Source of the DNA: Lacticaseibacillus porcinae
GTDB lineage: Bacteria; Bacillota; Bacilli; Lactobacillales; Lactobacillaceae
Direction: 5' to 3'
Assembly: GCF_003946305.1 (NCBI RefSeq)
Contig: NZ_RHNS01000009.1
Location: 1 to 64,000, forward strand
Length of the DNA stretch: 64,000 nt
Of the stretch, positions 54,176-62,989 are shown piece after piece. The translations under genes were made by a program, and so were the position numbers. The first letter of the stretch is position 1; each line of letters opens with the position of its first letter. The notes beneath the pieces were generated by a model that was not told the origin of the DNA, ran no database searches, and was given only the letters and a program-made list of their open reading frames with translations.

Positions 54176-54994
54176 TTATCCTTTCAACCCTGCTTTAGAG
54201 ATCCCAGCAATAATATATTTTTGTAAGAATACATACAACACAACCATTGGAATAATAACGAACGTACTTGCTGCCATTAACAACTGGTATTGTGTCCCAG
54301 CGTCAGTGGTGAATGCCTGCAGCCCAACAGGCAAAGTGCGCATTTTGTCGGAATTGGTGACGATCAACGGCCACATGAAAGCATTCCATGAACCGATGAC
54401 TTGTAGCACCGTAACCGCAGTGATGGTAGATTTACTCATTGGCACTAAGACATGCCACAAGTACCGCCAATCGCTGGCGCCATCCATGCGCGCGGCGTAG
54501 TAGATCTGCTCAGGCGTGGATTGGAACGTTTGCCTGAGGGTGAACACAGTGAAGAAGCTAGCCAACCACGGAATGATCAACGCCCCATAGGTATCGATCA
54601 GACGCAGGTGACTCAAGGTGACAAAATTGGGGATGATCAACATTTCCCCAGGGATCATCATGGTCCCAAGGAAAATCACAAAGATCAAGTTTTTACCGAA
54701 GAACTTCAACCGCGCAAAAGCAAACGCGGCCAAAATACTGGTAAACAATTGCCCGACAGTGGTAACAGTGGTGACCACCAAAGAGTTGACGAAATACCGC
54801 GCAAACGGTGCTTCATGCCACGCCTTGATGAAGTTGCCCCATTGCAACGACTTAGGGATCCAAGTCGGCGGAACGGTGATAGTTTCAGGGGCGGTTTTCA
54901 ACGCCGTTGACACCATCCATAAAAATGGCATCAACATCGTGAGCGCGCCTAAGGTGACGATCAAATATAAAAGCACACGACTGAATTTTTTCAT
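54176..54994 (-). CDS. ABC importer permease (UgpE/MalG type)
   Basis: This 272-residue membrane protein has six predicted helices. The conserved EAA loop that docks on the ATPase is visible as AARMDGASDWRYLWHVLVPMSKS near residue 178. The ending GLKG is typical of the MalG/UgpE/LacG group. With the neighbouring permease it forms the translocation pore. GGAGGCACAAG precedes the ATG. The genes are 8-10 bases apart, indicating one transcript. Confidence 0.93.
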   Translation of the reverse strand: MKKFSRVLLYLIVTLGALTMLMPFLWMVSTALKTAPETITVPPTWIPKSLQWGNFIKAWHEAPFARYFVNSLVVTTVTTVGQLFTSILAAFAFARLKFFGKNLIFVIFLGTMMIPGEMLIIPNFVTLSHLRLIDTYGALIIPWLASFFTVFTLRQTFQSTPEQIYYAARMDGASDWRYLWHVLVPMSKSTITAVTVLQVIGSWNAFMWPLIVTNSDKMRTLPVGLQAFTTDAGTQYQLLMAASTFVIIPMVVLYVFLQKYIIAGISKAGLKG

Positions 54995-55004
54995 CTTGTG
55001 CCTC

Positions 55005-55898
55005 CTAATAATGCACGTGCTTGCGGGAGTACCACATTTGCACGAGCGTGACCGCCAAGATCAAGAAGAACAACACCACGCCGCTGGCTGCTGCGATCGG
55101 GTATTTGTATTCGGTATAAAACTTTTGGTACAAATAGTACACGATGGTCAAATCGGCTTTCCCAGGTCCCGGGGTGCCACCAAATAAGGCAAAGATCTGG
55201 TCAAAAACTTTGAATGAGCCGATGATACCGTTGACTGACACTAAGAAGGTGATCGGGGAGATCATCGGTACCGTCACGTTCAAGAATCGCTGCCAAGCAT
55301 TGGCGCCGTCAATTTCAGCGGCGCGATAGTAACCTGGATCAATATTGTTGAGGCCGACTAAGAACAAAATGATATTGAAGCCGAGGTCTTTCCACACGGT
55401 CATGATGATCAACGCCAACAGTGACCAATGTGGATCGTTTAACCAATTAATGGCATGGATCCCAAACAAGCCCAAGAAGTAGTTCATCAACCCATAATCA
55501 GAGTGATAGATCCAATTCCACACCATGGCAATGGCTACCGTCGAGGTGACGAACGGCAGGAAGTACACAGTACGGAAGAATCCAGACAACCACTTGATTT
55601 GGTTGAGCAAGATCGCGATCACTAACGATAAGATCACAGTGATCGGCACGACGCCTGCCACGAAGATCAAGGTGTTGCGCACCGCTAAGTGAAAGTCAGG
55701 GTCAGATAACAAGAATTTGAAGTTATCCAAACCCATCGCCGAGACTTTGTCGGTGTAGTAATCGTACTTGGTGTAAAAGCTCATCAAAAAACTTGATAAA
55801 ATCGGCCAAATGTTAAAGGTGATGGTGATCACCAACATTGGCAACAGATACAACAAGGCTTTGGCCGTGGAGCGCCAGGTGGGTTTTTCATTCATCAT
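55005..55898 (-). CDS. ABC importer permease (UgpA/MalF type)
   Basis: The protein has about 297 residues and six helices. Its EAA loop is AAEIDGANAWQRFLNVTVPMIS near residue 195. It pairs with the permease downstream. The frame also has an ATG at 55913 inside the ATPase gene, but GGTGAG is correctly placed for the ATG at 55898, with another ATG at 55895. It overlaps the end of the ATPase gene by 11 bases, so translation is coupled. Confidence 0.93.
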   Translation of the reverse strand: MMNEKPTWRSTAKALLYLLPMLVITITFNIWPILSSFLMSFYTKYDYYTDKVSAMGLDNFKFLLSDPDFHLAVRNTLIFVAGVVPITVILSLVIAILLNQIKWLSGFFRTVYFLPFVTSTVAIAMVWNWIYHSDYGLMNYFLGLFGIHAINWLNDPHWSLLALIIMTVWKDLGFNIILFLVGLNNIDPGYYRAAEIDGANAWQRFLNVTVPMISPITFLVSVNGIIGSFKVFDQIFALFGGTPGPGKADLTIVYYLYQKFYTEYKYPIAAASGVVLFFLILAVTLVQMWYSRKHVHY

Positions 55899-56949
55899 GA
55901 GACTCACCGCCATAGATCAGCTTGCCGTCATGATCAAACAAGAAAAATCCTGCGGCTAAAATGCTGAAGTCGCCTTCTTTTGTACCAGCTTGCATGCTGG
56001 ACAATTCAGTTGACAGTAGCGTTTCGCCATTGTAGTTCAACGTGGCAGTGGCTTCACGACCAAATTGATGTGCAGCGCCGACTTGGGCGTGGATCGTCGC
56101 CACGATTTTGCGGCCTAAGTCATGTAAGACGATGCTTTCAGAGCGGATCCCAATGGTTTCCGCTTGGGCCAAGATCTCAGCAGGCACCACGTCAGCAAGA
56201 TCTGCTTTCATGGTGTCAGCTTTGATGGTGTTGATCACAGGGCTGCCGATGAATTTCGCGACAAACGCATTTGCGGGACTCGCATATAAGGTATGCGGGG
56301 TGGCAAATTGTTGAATGTGCGCATCAGCTAATACCATGATGTGATCGGAGATATGCAACGCTTCGTCTTGATCATGGGTCACAAAAATTGTGGTGACGCC
56401 AGTTTCAGATTGAATGCGGCGAATTTCTTCGCGCATTTCGATCCGCAAGCGGGCATCCAAGTTGGATAAAGGTTCATCCAGTAACAACAGTGATGGTGAT
56501 TTTGCTAAAGCCCGGGCAATGGCGACCCGTTGTTGCTGGCCCCCAGATAAATCACCAGGCTTTTTGTCGAGTTGATCTTCAACATGCACCAACTTCGCTA
56601 ACTCACGCGCTCTGGCATAGCGATCGGCTTTTTTCACCCGCGCCATTTTTAATGGGAAGGCGATATTGTCCAAAACGCTTAAATGCGGATACAAGGCATA
56701 GTTTTGAAACACCATGCCGACTTTGCGCGCAAGGGCTGATTGTTTGGTGACGTCTTGATCGTCAAAATAAATGTGTCCTGCAGTTGGCGCCAGTAGCCCT
56801 GAGATCATGTTCAGCGTCGTGGACTTGCCGCCGCCACTAGGTCCCAAAAGCGATACCAACGCGCCGTCAGGGATCACGAAATTCAATCCCTCCAGCGTGT
56901 TGACCTTGCCATCATATGACAAGGCGACGTCTTTGAACGTTACTTTCAA
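55888..56949 (-). CDS. ABC importer ATPase (UgpC/MsmK/MalK type)
   Basis: The 353 residues form a nucleotide-binding domain (Walker A GPSGGGKST at 36-44, signature LSGGQQQRVAIARAL, Walker B LLLLDEPLSNLD, switch His in FVTHDQDEAL) and a C-terminal TOBE-type regulatory domain. It powers import through the two permeases. The start is TTG at 56949 behind AAAGGGGTGG. An ATG further upstream at 57012 lies inside the -35 element and cannot be used. It is the first gene of the operon. Confidence 0.94.
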   Translation of the reverse strand: MKVTFKDVALSYDGKVNTLEGLNFVIPDGALVSLLGPSGGGKSTTLNMISGLLAPTAGHIYFDDQDVTKQSALARKVGMVFQNYALYPHLSVLDNIAFPLKMARVKKADRYARARELAKLVHVEDQLDKKPGDLSGGQQQRVAIARALAKSPSLLLLDEPLSNLDARLRIEMREEIRRIQSETGVTTIFVTHDQDEALHISDHIMVLADAHIQQFATPHTLYASPANAFVAKFIGSPVINTIKADTMKADLADVVPAEILAQAETIGIRSESIVLHDLGRKIVATIHAQVGAAHQFGREATATLNYNGETLLSTELSSMQAGTKEGDFSILAAGFFLFDHDGKLIYGGESHDE

Positions 56950-56983
56950 CCAATACCACCCCTTTATTTGTGTCACCGCTAAT

Positions 56984-57012
56984 ATGATAACAGCTCCCAA
57001 CGACACATACAA
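56984..57012 (-). promoter_or_regulatory. promoter of the ABC transporter operon (minus strand)
   Basis: On the minus strand TTGTAT (57012-57007) and TATCAT (56989-56984) are spaced by 17 bases. Just upstream, ACAAGATG and CATCTTGTGTAT form a gapped inverted repeat (about 57008-57055) that could be a regulator site. Confidence 0.6.
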
Positions 57013-57187
57013 GATGTAGACTTATCCTCGAAATTGTGCACATCATCTTGTGTATAACAAACATTCTAGGAATTATTAACGGCCCTCTCTAATATAGCGC
57101 GAATTGGTGCATTTGTGGGTATGAAAAGGCCTAAAATGCCATGAAAATATTTTTCATTGTCAAAAGGTGATAGAATGGGAACCGCGC

Positions 57188-57229
57188 ACGTGAGGTTTCA
57201 AGAATTGGAGGAACGTCGCCTCCTCACGT
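57188..57229 (+). promoter_or_regulatory. competing hairpins in the acetyltransferase leader
   Basis: ACGTGAGG (57188-57195) can pair with CCTCACGT (57222-57229), while GGAGG (57207-57211) can pair with CCTCC (57219-57223). The two stems share bases and exclude each other. GGAGG is a ribosome-site-like sequence, so this could be a leader switch, but no start codon is correctly spaced behind it. Confidence 0.45.
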
Positions 57230-57261
57230 CAAAATATGCGACTTGGCGATGTATGTTTAAA

Positions 57262-57825
57262 ATGATCCGTCCAGCAACACCAGATGATGCCAAAGCTTGT
57301 GTCCCATTGATCGATATTGTGTTTGAGGAAATGGAAATTCCGGCTTTAATGAAGCTGCCAAAATCACAACTTTATCCGGTATTTGAGCAAGCATTCTTAT
57401 TAGAAGATTACCGTTACGGCTGGCCCCAAACTTTTGTTCATGAAACTGAAGGCAAAGTTGATGGTATCTTAGTCGGGTATCCTCATGACAAAGAAGACCA
57501 CATCGATGATGTCTTTCAACCACTACTACCAAAAGTCGGTTTGCCAGAAACGCAAGAGTTATTCCCAGATACCGAAACTTACACTGGTGAATGGTATGTC
57601 GATACTTTAGCCGTTGCCGAATCTGCCCAAGGGCACGGCATCGGCACTGAATTGCTCAAAGGCGTGGAACCACTGCTTCATAAATGTGGCGAATCGTTGC
57701 TGTCACTCAACGTCGATCAAGCCAATCCTCGCGCTGAGAAGTTATATACCCGGGTCGGCTACCACAAAAACGGTGAATTAATGATCGGGTCACACCGGTA
57801 TAATCATATGATCAAAGAAATCTAA
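57262..57825 (+). CDS. GNAT-family N-acetyltransferase
   Basis: The 187-residue protein begins MIRPATPDDAKACVPLID as GNAT enzymes usually do and has the acetyl-CoA site VDTLAVAESAQGHGIGTELL near residue 115, with LNVDQANPRAEKLYTRVGY after it. The substrate is unknown. The start is uncertain: the frame is open back to 57157, with a ribosome-site-like AAAGGTGAT before an ATG at 57175, but the family N-terminus begins at 57262 and neither 57253 nor 57262 has a good ribosome site. Confidence 0.82.
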   Translation: MIRPATPDDAKACVPLIDIVFEEMEIPALMKLPKSQLYPVFEQAFLLEDYRYGWPQTFVHETEGKVDGILVGYPHDKEDHIDDVFQPLLPKVGLPETQELFPDTETYTGEWYVDTLAVAESAQGHGIGTELLKGVEPLLHKCGESLLSLNVDQANPRAEKLYTRVGYHKNGELMIGSHRYNHMIKEI

Positions 57826-57836
57826 ACTATTGACTT

Positions 57837-57887
57837 AACCGCCACTTCAATTTCTGTCGTTAGAAATTGAAGTGGCGGTTTGTTTTA
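57837..57887. terminator. terminator with a perfect 18-bp stem
   Basis: AACCGCCACTTCAATTTC and its exact complement surround an 8-base loop, followed by TGTTTTATT. It ends the acetyltransferase gene and may also serve the small minus-strand frame. Confidence 0.93.
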
Positions 57888-58046
57888 TTGTCCGGTAAAG
57901 AAGCGATGCTGCATCACAGTCACATTCATGATGAATTGATCGCAAATATCCTGAGTCAGTTGGCTTGTTGAATGGAATTGCGATTTGGCTGAAGGTTCCA
58001 ATTCTTCAACATGTTTTTGATAAATTATGGTCGGCGTACTCGCCAT
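57885..58046 (-). CDS. possible 53-residue protein (minus strand)
   Basis: An uninterrupted minus-strand frame encodes MASTPTIIYQKHVEELEPSA and continues for 33 more residues, ending HRFFTGQ. It exactly fills the space between the acetyltransferase terminator and the next gene's leader, and its codons look ordinary. No clear ribosome site precedes the ATG, and I do not recognise the protein. It may be a small gene or the remnant of a larger one. Confidence 0.35.
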   Translation of the reverse strand: MASTPTIIYQKHVEELEPSAKSQFHSTSQLTQDICDQFIMNVTVMQHRFFTGQ

Positions 58047-58087
58047 CGGTAGGTTATCTTTAAGCTAATGAATGGGGGAGATGGGTC

Positions 58088-59062
58088 ATGAAAAAGTTAT
58101 TCGTGATGGGTGCCTTAGTCTTTTGGTTAGGCGGGTGTTCCCAAGTTTCGGGGCCAAAAGAATCTAGTTCTCAAGTCGTTTCGACCACAAGTTCAATCAA
58201 AAAATCCAGTGACGCTAAATCCACGGGTTCATCGCTCGATGCAAATGCGCATCCTTATGGTAATGATTCTGAAGGTTCATATTGGACAGTTAAACAAGAT
58301 GATGAGTTGAGCAAGTTGATGGCGTCGTGGCAAAAGTCGATGGGACAAAGTTTTGAAGGGACCTATGATGGCCAAGTCGTTGATTATTTGGGCATCAAGT
58401 ATCCAGAGGCAATCGAAGGCACTTGGCGAAACGATGTGGTTTATGACCAAAACGAACAGTTGTCTTGGTATCAAGCTGACTCACAGGGAAGCTCAGCTCG
58501 GTTTCAAGTCGTCGCCGCGGCAGTTGGCGGCAAGACCGATCAACAGTGGCCGATGCTTTATTTGTTTGCGCTGGATACGAAAGACAACAGCCCAGTCGTG
58601 TTGAACTCACAAACAACCAATGGTGGGGTGTTATGGTTTTATGAAACAGCAAACACCGCGTTAAAAGATGGGTTTGCTCAAATTGTGGCTGAAAATGGTG
58701 ACGTTGGTGCGTTTACTGGGCAAACAGAAGCTTGGACAAAGGCGAGTGCCATTGATTACATGAAACAGTTGGATTCTAGAGATGGGGCAATCCAAGCCGC
58801 GGTTGTCGCAGTGGCACATGATCCTGGGCCAGACTGGAATAAAGCAACATTTTCTAGTCGCGGACGAACTGCAGAATTATCTGACGAGTATCAAACTACT
58901 TGGTCATTGACCCGCATGTCTGATCACAAAACAGTAATTGTCCAGCGGATATTAGGAGAAGAGGCCCCACAGGTAGTGTTTTATGCAACAGATAGCGATC
59001 ATTTAGTTTACGAAGGCTACCATCGTGGCGAATTGATCGTGAGTCAAACCGCTGATGAGTAA
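58088..59062 (+). CDS. DUF4767-type lipoprotein
   Basis: The 324-residue protein has a lipoprotein signal (hydrophobic core then LGGC, lipidated Cys at residue 17) and a Ser/Lys/Thr-rich linker to about residue 55. The region WTVKQDDELSKLMASWQKSMGQSFEGT and the GIKYPEAIEG stretch match DUF4767, found in surface lipoproteins of lactobacilli and listeria. The C-terminal half is a separate beta-rich domain. The function is unknown. GGGGGAGATGGG precedes the ATG. It is monocistronic and followed by a palindromic element. Confidence 0.78.
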   Translation: MKKLFVMGALVFWLGGCSQVSGPKESSSQVVSTTSSIKKSSDAKSTGSSLDANAHPYGNDSEGSYWTVKQDDELSKLMASWQKSMGQSFEGTYDGQVVDYLGIKYPEAIEGTWRNDVVYDQNEQLSWYQADSQGSSARFQVVAAAVGGKTDQQWPMLYLFALDTKDNSPVVLNSQTTNGGVLWFYETANTALKDGFAQIVAENGDVGAFTGQTEAWTKASAIDYMKQLDSRDGAIQAAVVAVAHDPGPDWNKATFSSRGRTAELSDEYQTTWSLTRMSDHKTVIVQRILGEEAPQVVFYATDSDHLVYEGYHRGELIVSQTADE

Positions 59063-59212
59063 AGCACTGTGGCGGTTGGTTGCAATCTCGCCTGTTTTAA
59101 AATATCTGGAGCGGGTATGCTTAATAGCAGGCAGATCATCACCCCGTTGTTGAATTCCACGTCAGCAAAACGTGAGTCGTCATCATCAGGAGACAATAGT
59201 TAAGCTTCGTTT

Positions 59213-59404
59213 CAGTGATTTGAAATTGGGACGGAGGCTGGCTGCCGATGCATATTGAGAATGCTGTTAGCGACTTGTCGCTTACAGCATTCCGCAGGTC
59301 GAAATCCGGCGAGTGGGGAGCGTAGCGACCCATCTCGGCTAGTTCGGCCGAGGACTCTCTATATGCATCGGCGAGCCAGCTGGAGTCTCGATTTCAAATC
59401 ACTA
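59213..59404 (+). repeat. palindromic intergenic element, copy 3
   Basis: The outer arms CAGTGATTTGAAATTGGGAC and GTCTCGATTTCAAATCACT pair nearly perfectly. The inner stem GCCGATGCATAT/ATATGCATCGGC is exact. Hairpin A (59259-59292) has arms GAATGCTGT and AGCGAC with T-T mismatches and a TT loop, the same layout as copy 1 with different sequence. Hairpin B keeps GGCGAGTGGG/CCCATCTCG with the loop GAGCGTAGCGA. It has the same orientation as copies 1 and 2. Confidence 0.9.
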
Positions 59405-59415
59405 GAACTTAATTG

Positions 59416-59458
59416 TAAAAAACAAATGGCGCAGGACAATTTCGTCCTGCGCCATTTG
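59416..59458 (-). terminator. terminator after the LURP-one-related gene (minus strand)
   Basis: On the minus strand AAATGGCGCAGGAC and GTCCTGCGCCATTT pair perfectly and are followed by GTTTTTTAC. Confidence 0.93.
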
Positions 59459-59463
59459 TATCG

Positions 59464-59982
59464 TTACATCCCAAAGCTAATATTCACATCATCGTGCCGC
59501 GCGAGAGGGTTGGCATTGTGGACTTGCCGCCAGTGATCAAGGATCGCGGCAAGCAATAAACCGGCAGGGACATCTTCCTCGCGAGGAATGTCGAGTTTAA
59601 ACACCGTATTGGAAGCCGTACCTGCTTCAGCGATGGTGGTGATCGACTTCACCCCGTGATAAATGTGATACTGATTTGCCAGTAAATTCCCGATGATCAT
59701 CCAATTAAGGCCAGCAACGAAAATAAACTCCCGCCAAACGCCGGCCATTTTTTTCACCGAGCCGACTTTTTGGCGATCGATATACAAATCATACCGTGGA
59801 AAAATGCCGACAGTTTTTTGACGGATCTCACCGAGTTCGGCCCCAGCGATGGTGTGCAAGGTGAAGCCGTCGTTAGCGATGCCGTGGCGGCCGGTGAGAA
59901 TGTATACTGGTTTGGAGTTGCTATCTTTGACAACGCTCATGCCGCTATCTTTTAATGATTGCGCATCAATATAATATTGCAT
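59464..59982 (-). CDS. LURP-one-related (tubby-like fold) protein
   Basis: The 172 residues have the strand pattern of the LURP-one-related/YxjI family (KDSNSKPVYILTG then FTLHTIAGAELGEIRQK and a C-terminal helix ALLLAAILDHWRQ type). The family adopts a tubby-like beta-barrel around a helix and may bind membranes or phospholipids. Its bacterial role is unknown. AAGGAGGACG precedes the ATG. It starts 14 bases after the HAD phosphatase gene, so the two form an operon. Confidence 0.75.
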   Translation of the reverse strand: MQYYIDAQSLKDSGMSVVKDSNSKPVYILTGRHGIANDGFTLHTIAGAELGEIRQKTVGIFPRYDLYIDRQKVGSVKKMAGVWREFIFVAGLNWMIIGNLLANQYHIYHGVKSITTIAEAGTASNTVFKLDIPREEDVPAGLLLAAILDHWRQVHNANPLARHDDVNISFGM

Positions 59983-59996
59983 GAGCGTCCTCCTTT

Positions 59997-60875
59997 TTAA
60001 ACGTTCGTTTCGTTTAATAAAATGGCGCGGTCAATGGCTTGCGCCACGCCGTCATCGGTATTTTTCGCAGTGGTCCACCAAGCGACGTCTTTGATGTGCG
60101 GCAAGGCATTGCCCATCGCCACACCGTATTTGGCCATGGTGATCATCGATTCATCATTTAAATTATCGCCGATGGCCATACATTCGTCTAACGTGAAGCC
60201 TTTTTTCTCAGCGTAAGCTTTTAAGGCGAGGCCTTTTTGGGCTTGCGTGGAATTGATTTCAATATTGTTGACGGCACTGGAGGTGATCACCAAGCCGCCG
60301 GTCGCCAATAACTTTTCTTTAGAAGGGGCCAAGGCCTCTTGTCCAGCTTCAGAAAAGGCGATCACTTTCAAGACATCCACACCTGGTTGTTGGACCAAGG
60401 CGTTGTAGTCATCGACATAATTGATATTCATCAGCTCTAGTCGCGCCGCCGCTAAAGCCACAGCGATTTTGTAGCTGGTGTCAGGATTTAACCGCACCAG
60501 CACGTCGGCGACTTGTTGGATCCGCCGCACTCTAGAATCAGAATACACCCCTGAGTTGGTGACGAGCTCAAAATATAGCCCAGCGTCATGTAAGGTCGTT
60601 AAAATCGTCTGCACAAGCTCAGCATCGATGCCAGCTTCCACGGTTAAGTCGCCGCGAGTGTCAAAAACCCGAGCACCGTTGACGGTGATGAACGCCGTGT
60701 GCAAGTCGTGCGCTTCAACGAGAGGCTGAGCTTCAGACAACCCGCGACCTGTCGCGACCATAAACTCGATGCCAGCGGCTTGGGCGCGACGGATCGCCGC
60801 GGCATTGCCTTCGGATACTTGGAGTTTGTCGTTGAGCAAGGTACCATCCATATCTGATGCGATCAAACGAATCAT
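59997..60875 (-). CDS. Cof-type HAD-family phosphatase
   Basis: The 292-residue cytoplasmic enzyme has HAD motif I DMDGTLLND with the nucleophile Asp near residue 8, motif II VATGRG, a C2B cap, the Lys motif region QKGLALKAYAEKKG and motif IV GDNLNDESMI near 235. Cof-type enzymes dephosphorylate sugar phosphates, nucleotides or flavin phosphates. The substrate is not evident. The start at 60875 follows AAGGAGGA. An earlier frame start lacks a ribosome site. Confidence 0.9.
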   Translation of the reverse strand: MIRLIASDMDGTLLNDKLQVSEGNAAAIRRAQAAGIEFMVATGRGLSEAQPLVEAHDLHTAFITVNGARVFDTRGDLTVEAGIDAELVQTILTTLHDAGLYFELVTNSGVYSDSRVRRIQQVADVLVRLNPDTSYKIAVALAAARLELMNINYVDDYNALVQQPGVDVLKVIAFSEAGQEALAPSKEKLLATGGLVITSSAVNNIEINSTQAQKGLALKAYAEKKGFTLDECMAIGDNLNDESMITMAKYGVAMGNALPHIKDVAWWTTAKNTDDGVAQAIDRAILLNETNV

Positions 60876-60948
60876 AGTGAATCCTCCTTGGCTGTTTGAC
60901 TTCATTTTACCATGAATTCTCGGTACAATAGAAGCCGAGGTGACACCA

Positions 60949-61656
60949 ATGAAAACGATTATCCATAATGACTGGCAAACCGTGTTGGAACCAGTGTTTG
61001 AAAGCCCGCAGTACGCGCAATTACATCAATTTTTAAAACAAGAATATGCAACCAAAACCATTTATCCGGAAATGCACCATATTTTTCAAGCCTTTGAATG
61101 GACGCCTTTTGCTGAAACCAAAGTGGTGATCTTAGGTCAAGATCCTTACCATGGCCCCAATCAAGCGATCGGCTGCTCCTTTGCGGTCGCCCCTGGCATC
61201 CAGCTACCCCCGTCTTTACAAAATATCTATAAAGAATTGCAATCAGACCTTGGCATTGCCCCAGTCAATCATGGATACTTAAAAGACTGGGCGACCCAAG
61301 GGGTGTTGTTGCTCAACGCAGTGCTCACGGTGCAAGATGGTCGCGCCAACTCCCATCAAAATCACGGTTGGGAGAACTTGACGGATGCGGCGATCGCGGC
61401 GTTATCTGATCGCGGCGGGGTGGTATTTATCTTATGGGGGGCTTCCGCTCGTGCGAAAGCTAAAGTGATCGATCGCAGTAAAAATGCGATCATCGAATCC
61501 CCACATCCAAGTCCGTTATCTGCATACCGCGGCTTTTTTGGCAGTCGACCATTTTCTAAAACCAATGAAGCGCTTGCGCAAATGGGGGAACAACCGATCA
61601 ATTGGCAACTTCCTAGTACACCTAACACTAGTCAAAGCAACATGAATGCGCTATGA
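60949..61656 (+). CDS. ung: uracil-DNA glycosylase
   Basis: Ung removes uracil from DNA to begin base-excision repair. The 235 residues carry GQDPYHG at 63-69 (catalytic Asp65), [18 protein letters not shown] and the C-terminal [17 protein letters not shown] with the catalytic His. A GTG three codons earlier is in frame, but GAGGTG fits the ATG at 60949. The gene is divergent from the HAD gene and is followed by pta after a short gap. Confidence 0.96.
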   Translation: MKTIIHNDWQTVLEPVFESPQYAQLHQFLKQEYATKTIYPEMHHIFQAFEWTPFAETKVVILGQDPYHGPNQAIGCSFAVAPGIQLPPSLQNIYKELQSDLGIAPVNHGYLKDWATQGVLLLNAVLTVQDGRANSHQNHGWENLTDAAIAALSDRGGVVFILWGASARAKAKVIDRSKNAIIESPHPSPLSAYRGFFGSRPFSKTNEALAQMGEQPINWQLPSTPNTSQSNMNAL

Positions 61657-61693
61657 TTAACACAGAAAAACGTTTTCTATGGAGGGCATAATC

Positions 61694-62668
61694 TTGGATT
61701 TATTTGAAAGCTTAAGCAACAAGATCACCGGCAAGGATTTACGTATCGTGTTCCCAGAAGGCACTGACCCCCGCATCGTTGGCGCGGCAGTGCGGTTAGC
61801 CGCCAGTGGCTTGATCCACCCGATTTTATTGGGGAACCCAGAAGCCATCGGCAAAGTTGCCACTGAAAAAGGCTTCGACATTTCCAAAGTCACGGTGCGC
61901 GACCCAGAAACTGACGCCTTTCATGATGAAATGGCCGCCGCTTTCGTTGAACGCCGTCATGGCAAAGCCACTGCTGAACAAGCAGAAACCATCGTTCGCG
62001 ATCCTAACTACTTCGGTACCATGTTAGTTTACATGGGCAAAGCGGATGGCATGGTATCTGGTGCGGTGCACTCCACTGCTGACACCGTACGTCCTGCACT
62101 GCAAATCGTGAAGACCCGTCCAGATGCCACTCGCATTTCTGGTGCCTTCATTATGCAACGTGGTCGCGACGAACGTTACTTGTTTGCCGACAACGCCATC
62201 AACATTGATCCAAACGCCCAAGAATTAGCGGAAATCGCGGTTGAATCTGCCCGCACTGCGAAGATTTTTGACATCGATCCAAAAGTCGCAATGCTCAGCT
62301 TCTCGACTAAAGGCTCTGCTAAAGCGCCACAAGTCGACAAAGTGGTTGAAGCCACTGCCATTGCCCACAAGTTGAACCCTGAATTAGCCTTAGATGGTGA
62401 ATTACAATTTGATGCGGCTTTTGTGCCAACGGTTGCTAAGCTTAAGGCCCCTGATTCAGAAGTTGCCGGCTATGCCAATGTCTTCATTTTCCCAGACTTG
62501 CAAGCCGGGAACATCGGCTACAAGATCGCCCAACGCTTTGGGAACTTCGAAGCCATCGGCCCGATCTTGCAAGGTTTGAACGCACCTGTTGCAGACCTTT
62601 CTCGTGGCTGCAACGAAGAAGATGTTTACAAGTTAGCCATCATCACCGCCGCCCAAGCATTGAACTAA
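61694..62668 (+). CDS. pta: phosphate acetyltransferase
   Basis: Pta interconverts acetyl-CoA and acetyl phosphate, feeding acetate kinase for ATP or supplying acetyl-CoA. The 324 residues match the short single-domain form: IVFPEGTDPRIVGAAVRLA, GMVSGAVHSTADTVRPALQIVKT near 118 and FIFPDLQAGNIGYKIAQR near 265. The longer frame starts at an ATG that is part of the ribosome site ATGGAGGGC, so the TTG at 61694 (MDLFESLSNKI) is preferred. A terminator follows. Confidence 0.95.
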   Translation: MDLFESLSNKITGKDLRIVFPEGTDPRIVGAAVRLAASGLIHPILLGNPEAIGKVATEKGFDISKVTVRDPETDAFHDEMAAAFVERRHGKATAEQAETIVRDPNYFGTMLVYMGKADGMVSGAVHSTADTVRPALQIVKTRPDATRISGAFIMQRGRDERYLFADNAINIDPNAQELAEIAVESARTAKIFDIDPKVAMLSFSTKGSAKAPQVDKVVEATAIAHKLNPELALDGELQFDAAFVPTVAKLKAPDSEVAGYANVFIFPDLQAGNIGYKIAQRFGNFEAIGPILQGLNAPVADLSRGCNEEDVYKLAIITAAQALN

Positions 62669-62681
62669 AACTTGCTCACCG

Positions 62682-62714
62682 AAAGTCATCAGCGTTTGCT
62701 GGTGACTTTTTTGT
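62682..62714 (+). terminator. intrinsic terminator after pta
   Basis: AAAGTCATCAGC and GCTGGTGACTTT pair around GTTT, followed by TTTT. Confidence 0.93.
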
Positions 62715-62798
62715 TATAATCGAGGTATTCAAACTATCGCTGTCCGGCATCGTGAGTGTGTCATGCCGCCATCAGGTGCTCGTGTGCTAGCTCCGTTT

Positions 62799-62989
62799 CA
62801 GTGATTTGAAATTGGGACTCCAGCTGGCTCGCCGCGACATAGTGAGGGTCCTCGGCGGAGCTAACTTGGACGTTTCGCTGCGCTCACCGCCAAGTGGATC
62901 TCCACCTGCGGCTTTCCGTAAGCGGTAAACCGCTAACGGAAATCTCACTATGTCACGGCGGCCAGCTTCCGTCCCAATTTCAAATCACT
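62799..62989 (-). repeat. palindromic intergenic element, copy 4 (inverted)
   Basis: The outer arms CAGTGATTTGAAATTGGGAC and GTCCCAATTTCAAATCACT pair perfectly. The inner stem ACATAGTGAG/CTCACTATGT is exact. Read on the minus strand, hairpin A is TTTCCGT-T-AGCGGT-TT-ACCGCT-T-ACGGAAA, the same layout as copies 1 and 3. Hairpin B has CTTGG arms and the loop GAGCGCAGCGAAA. It is inverted relative to the other copies. Confidence 0.9.

Larger units (their letters stand above)
59063..59463. other. gene-free spacer with palindromic element copy 3
   Basis: No gene is visible. The stretch contains the palindromic element at 59213-59404 and the minus-strand terminator at 59416-59458. The remaining 150 bases show nothing recognisable. 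Confidence 0.7.

Noticed and set aside
56950-57012. ATG start of the ABC ATPase at 57012
   Set aside because: It falls inside the -35 element of a well-spaced promoter. The TTG at 56949 has a good ribosome site and the normal family start.
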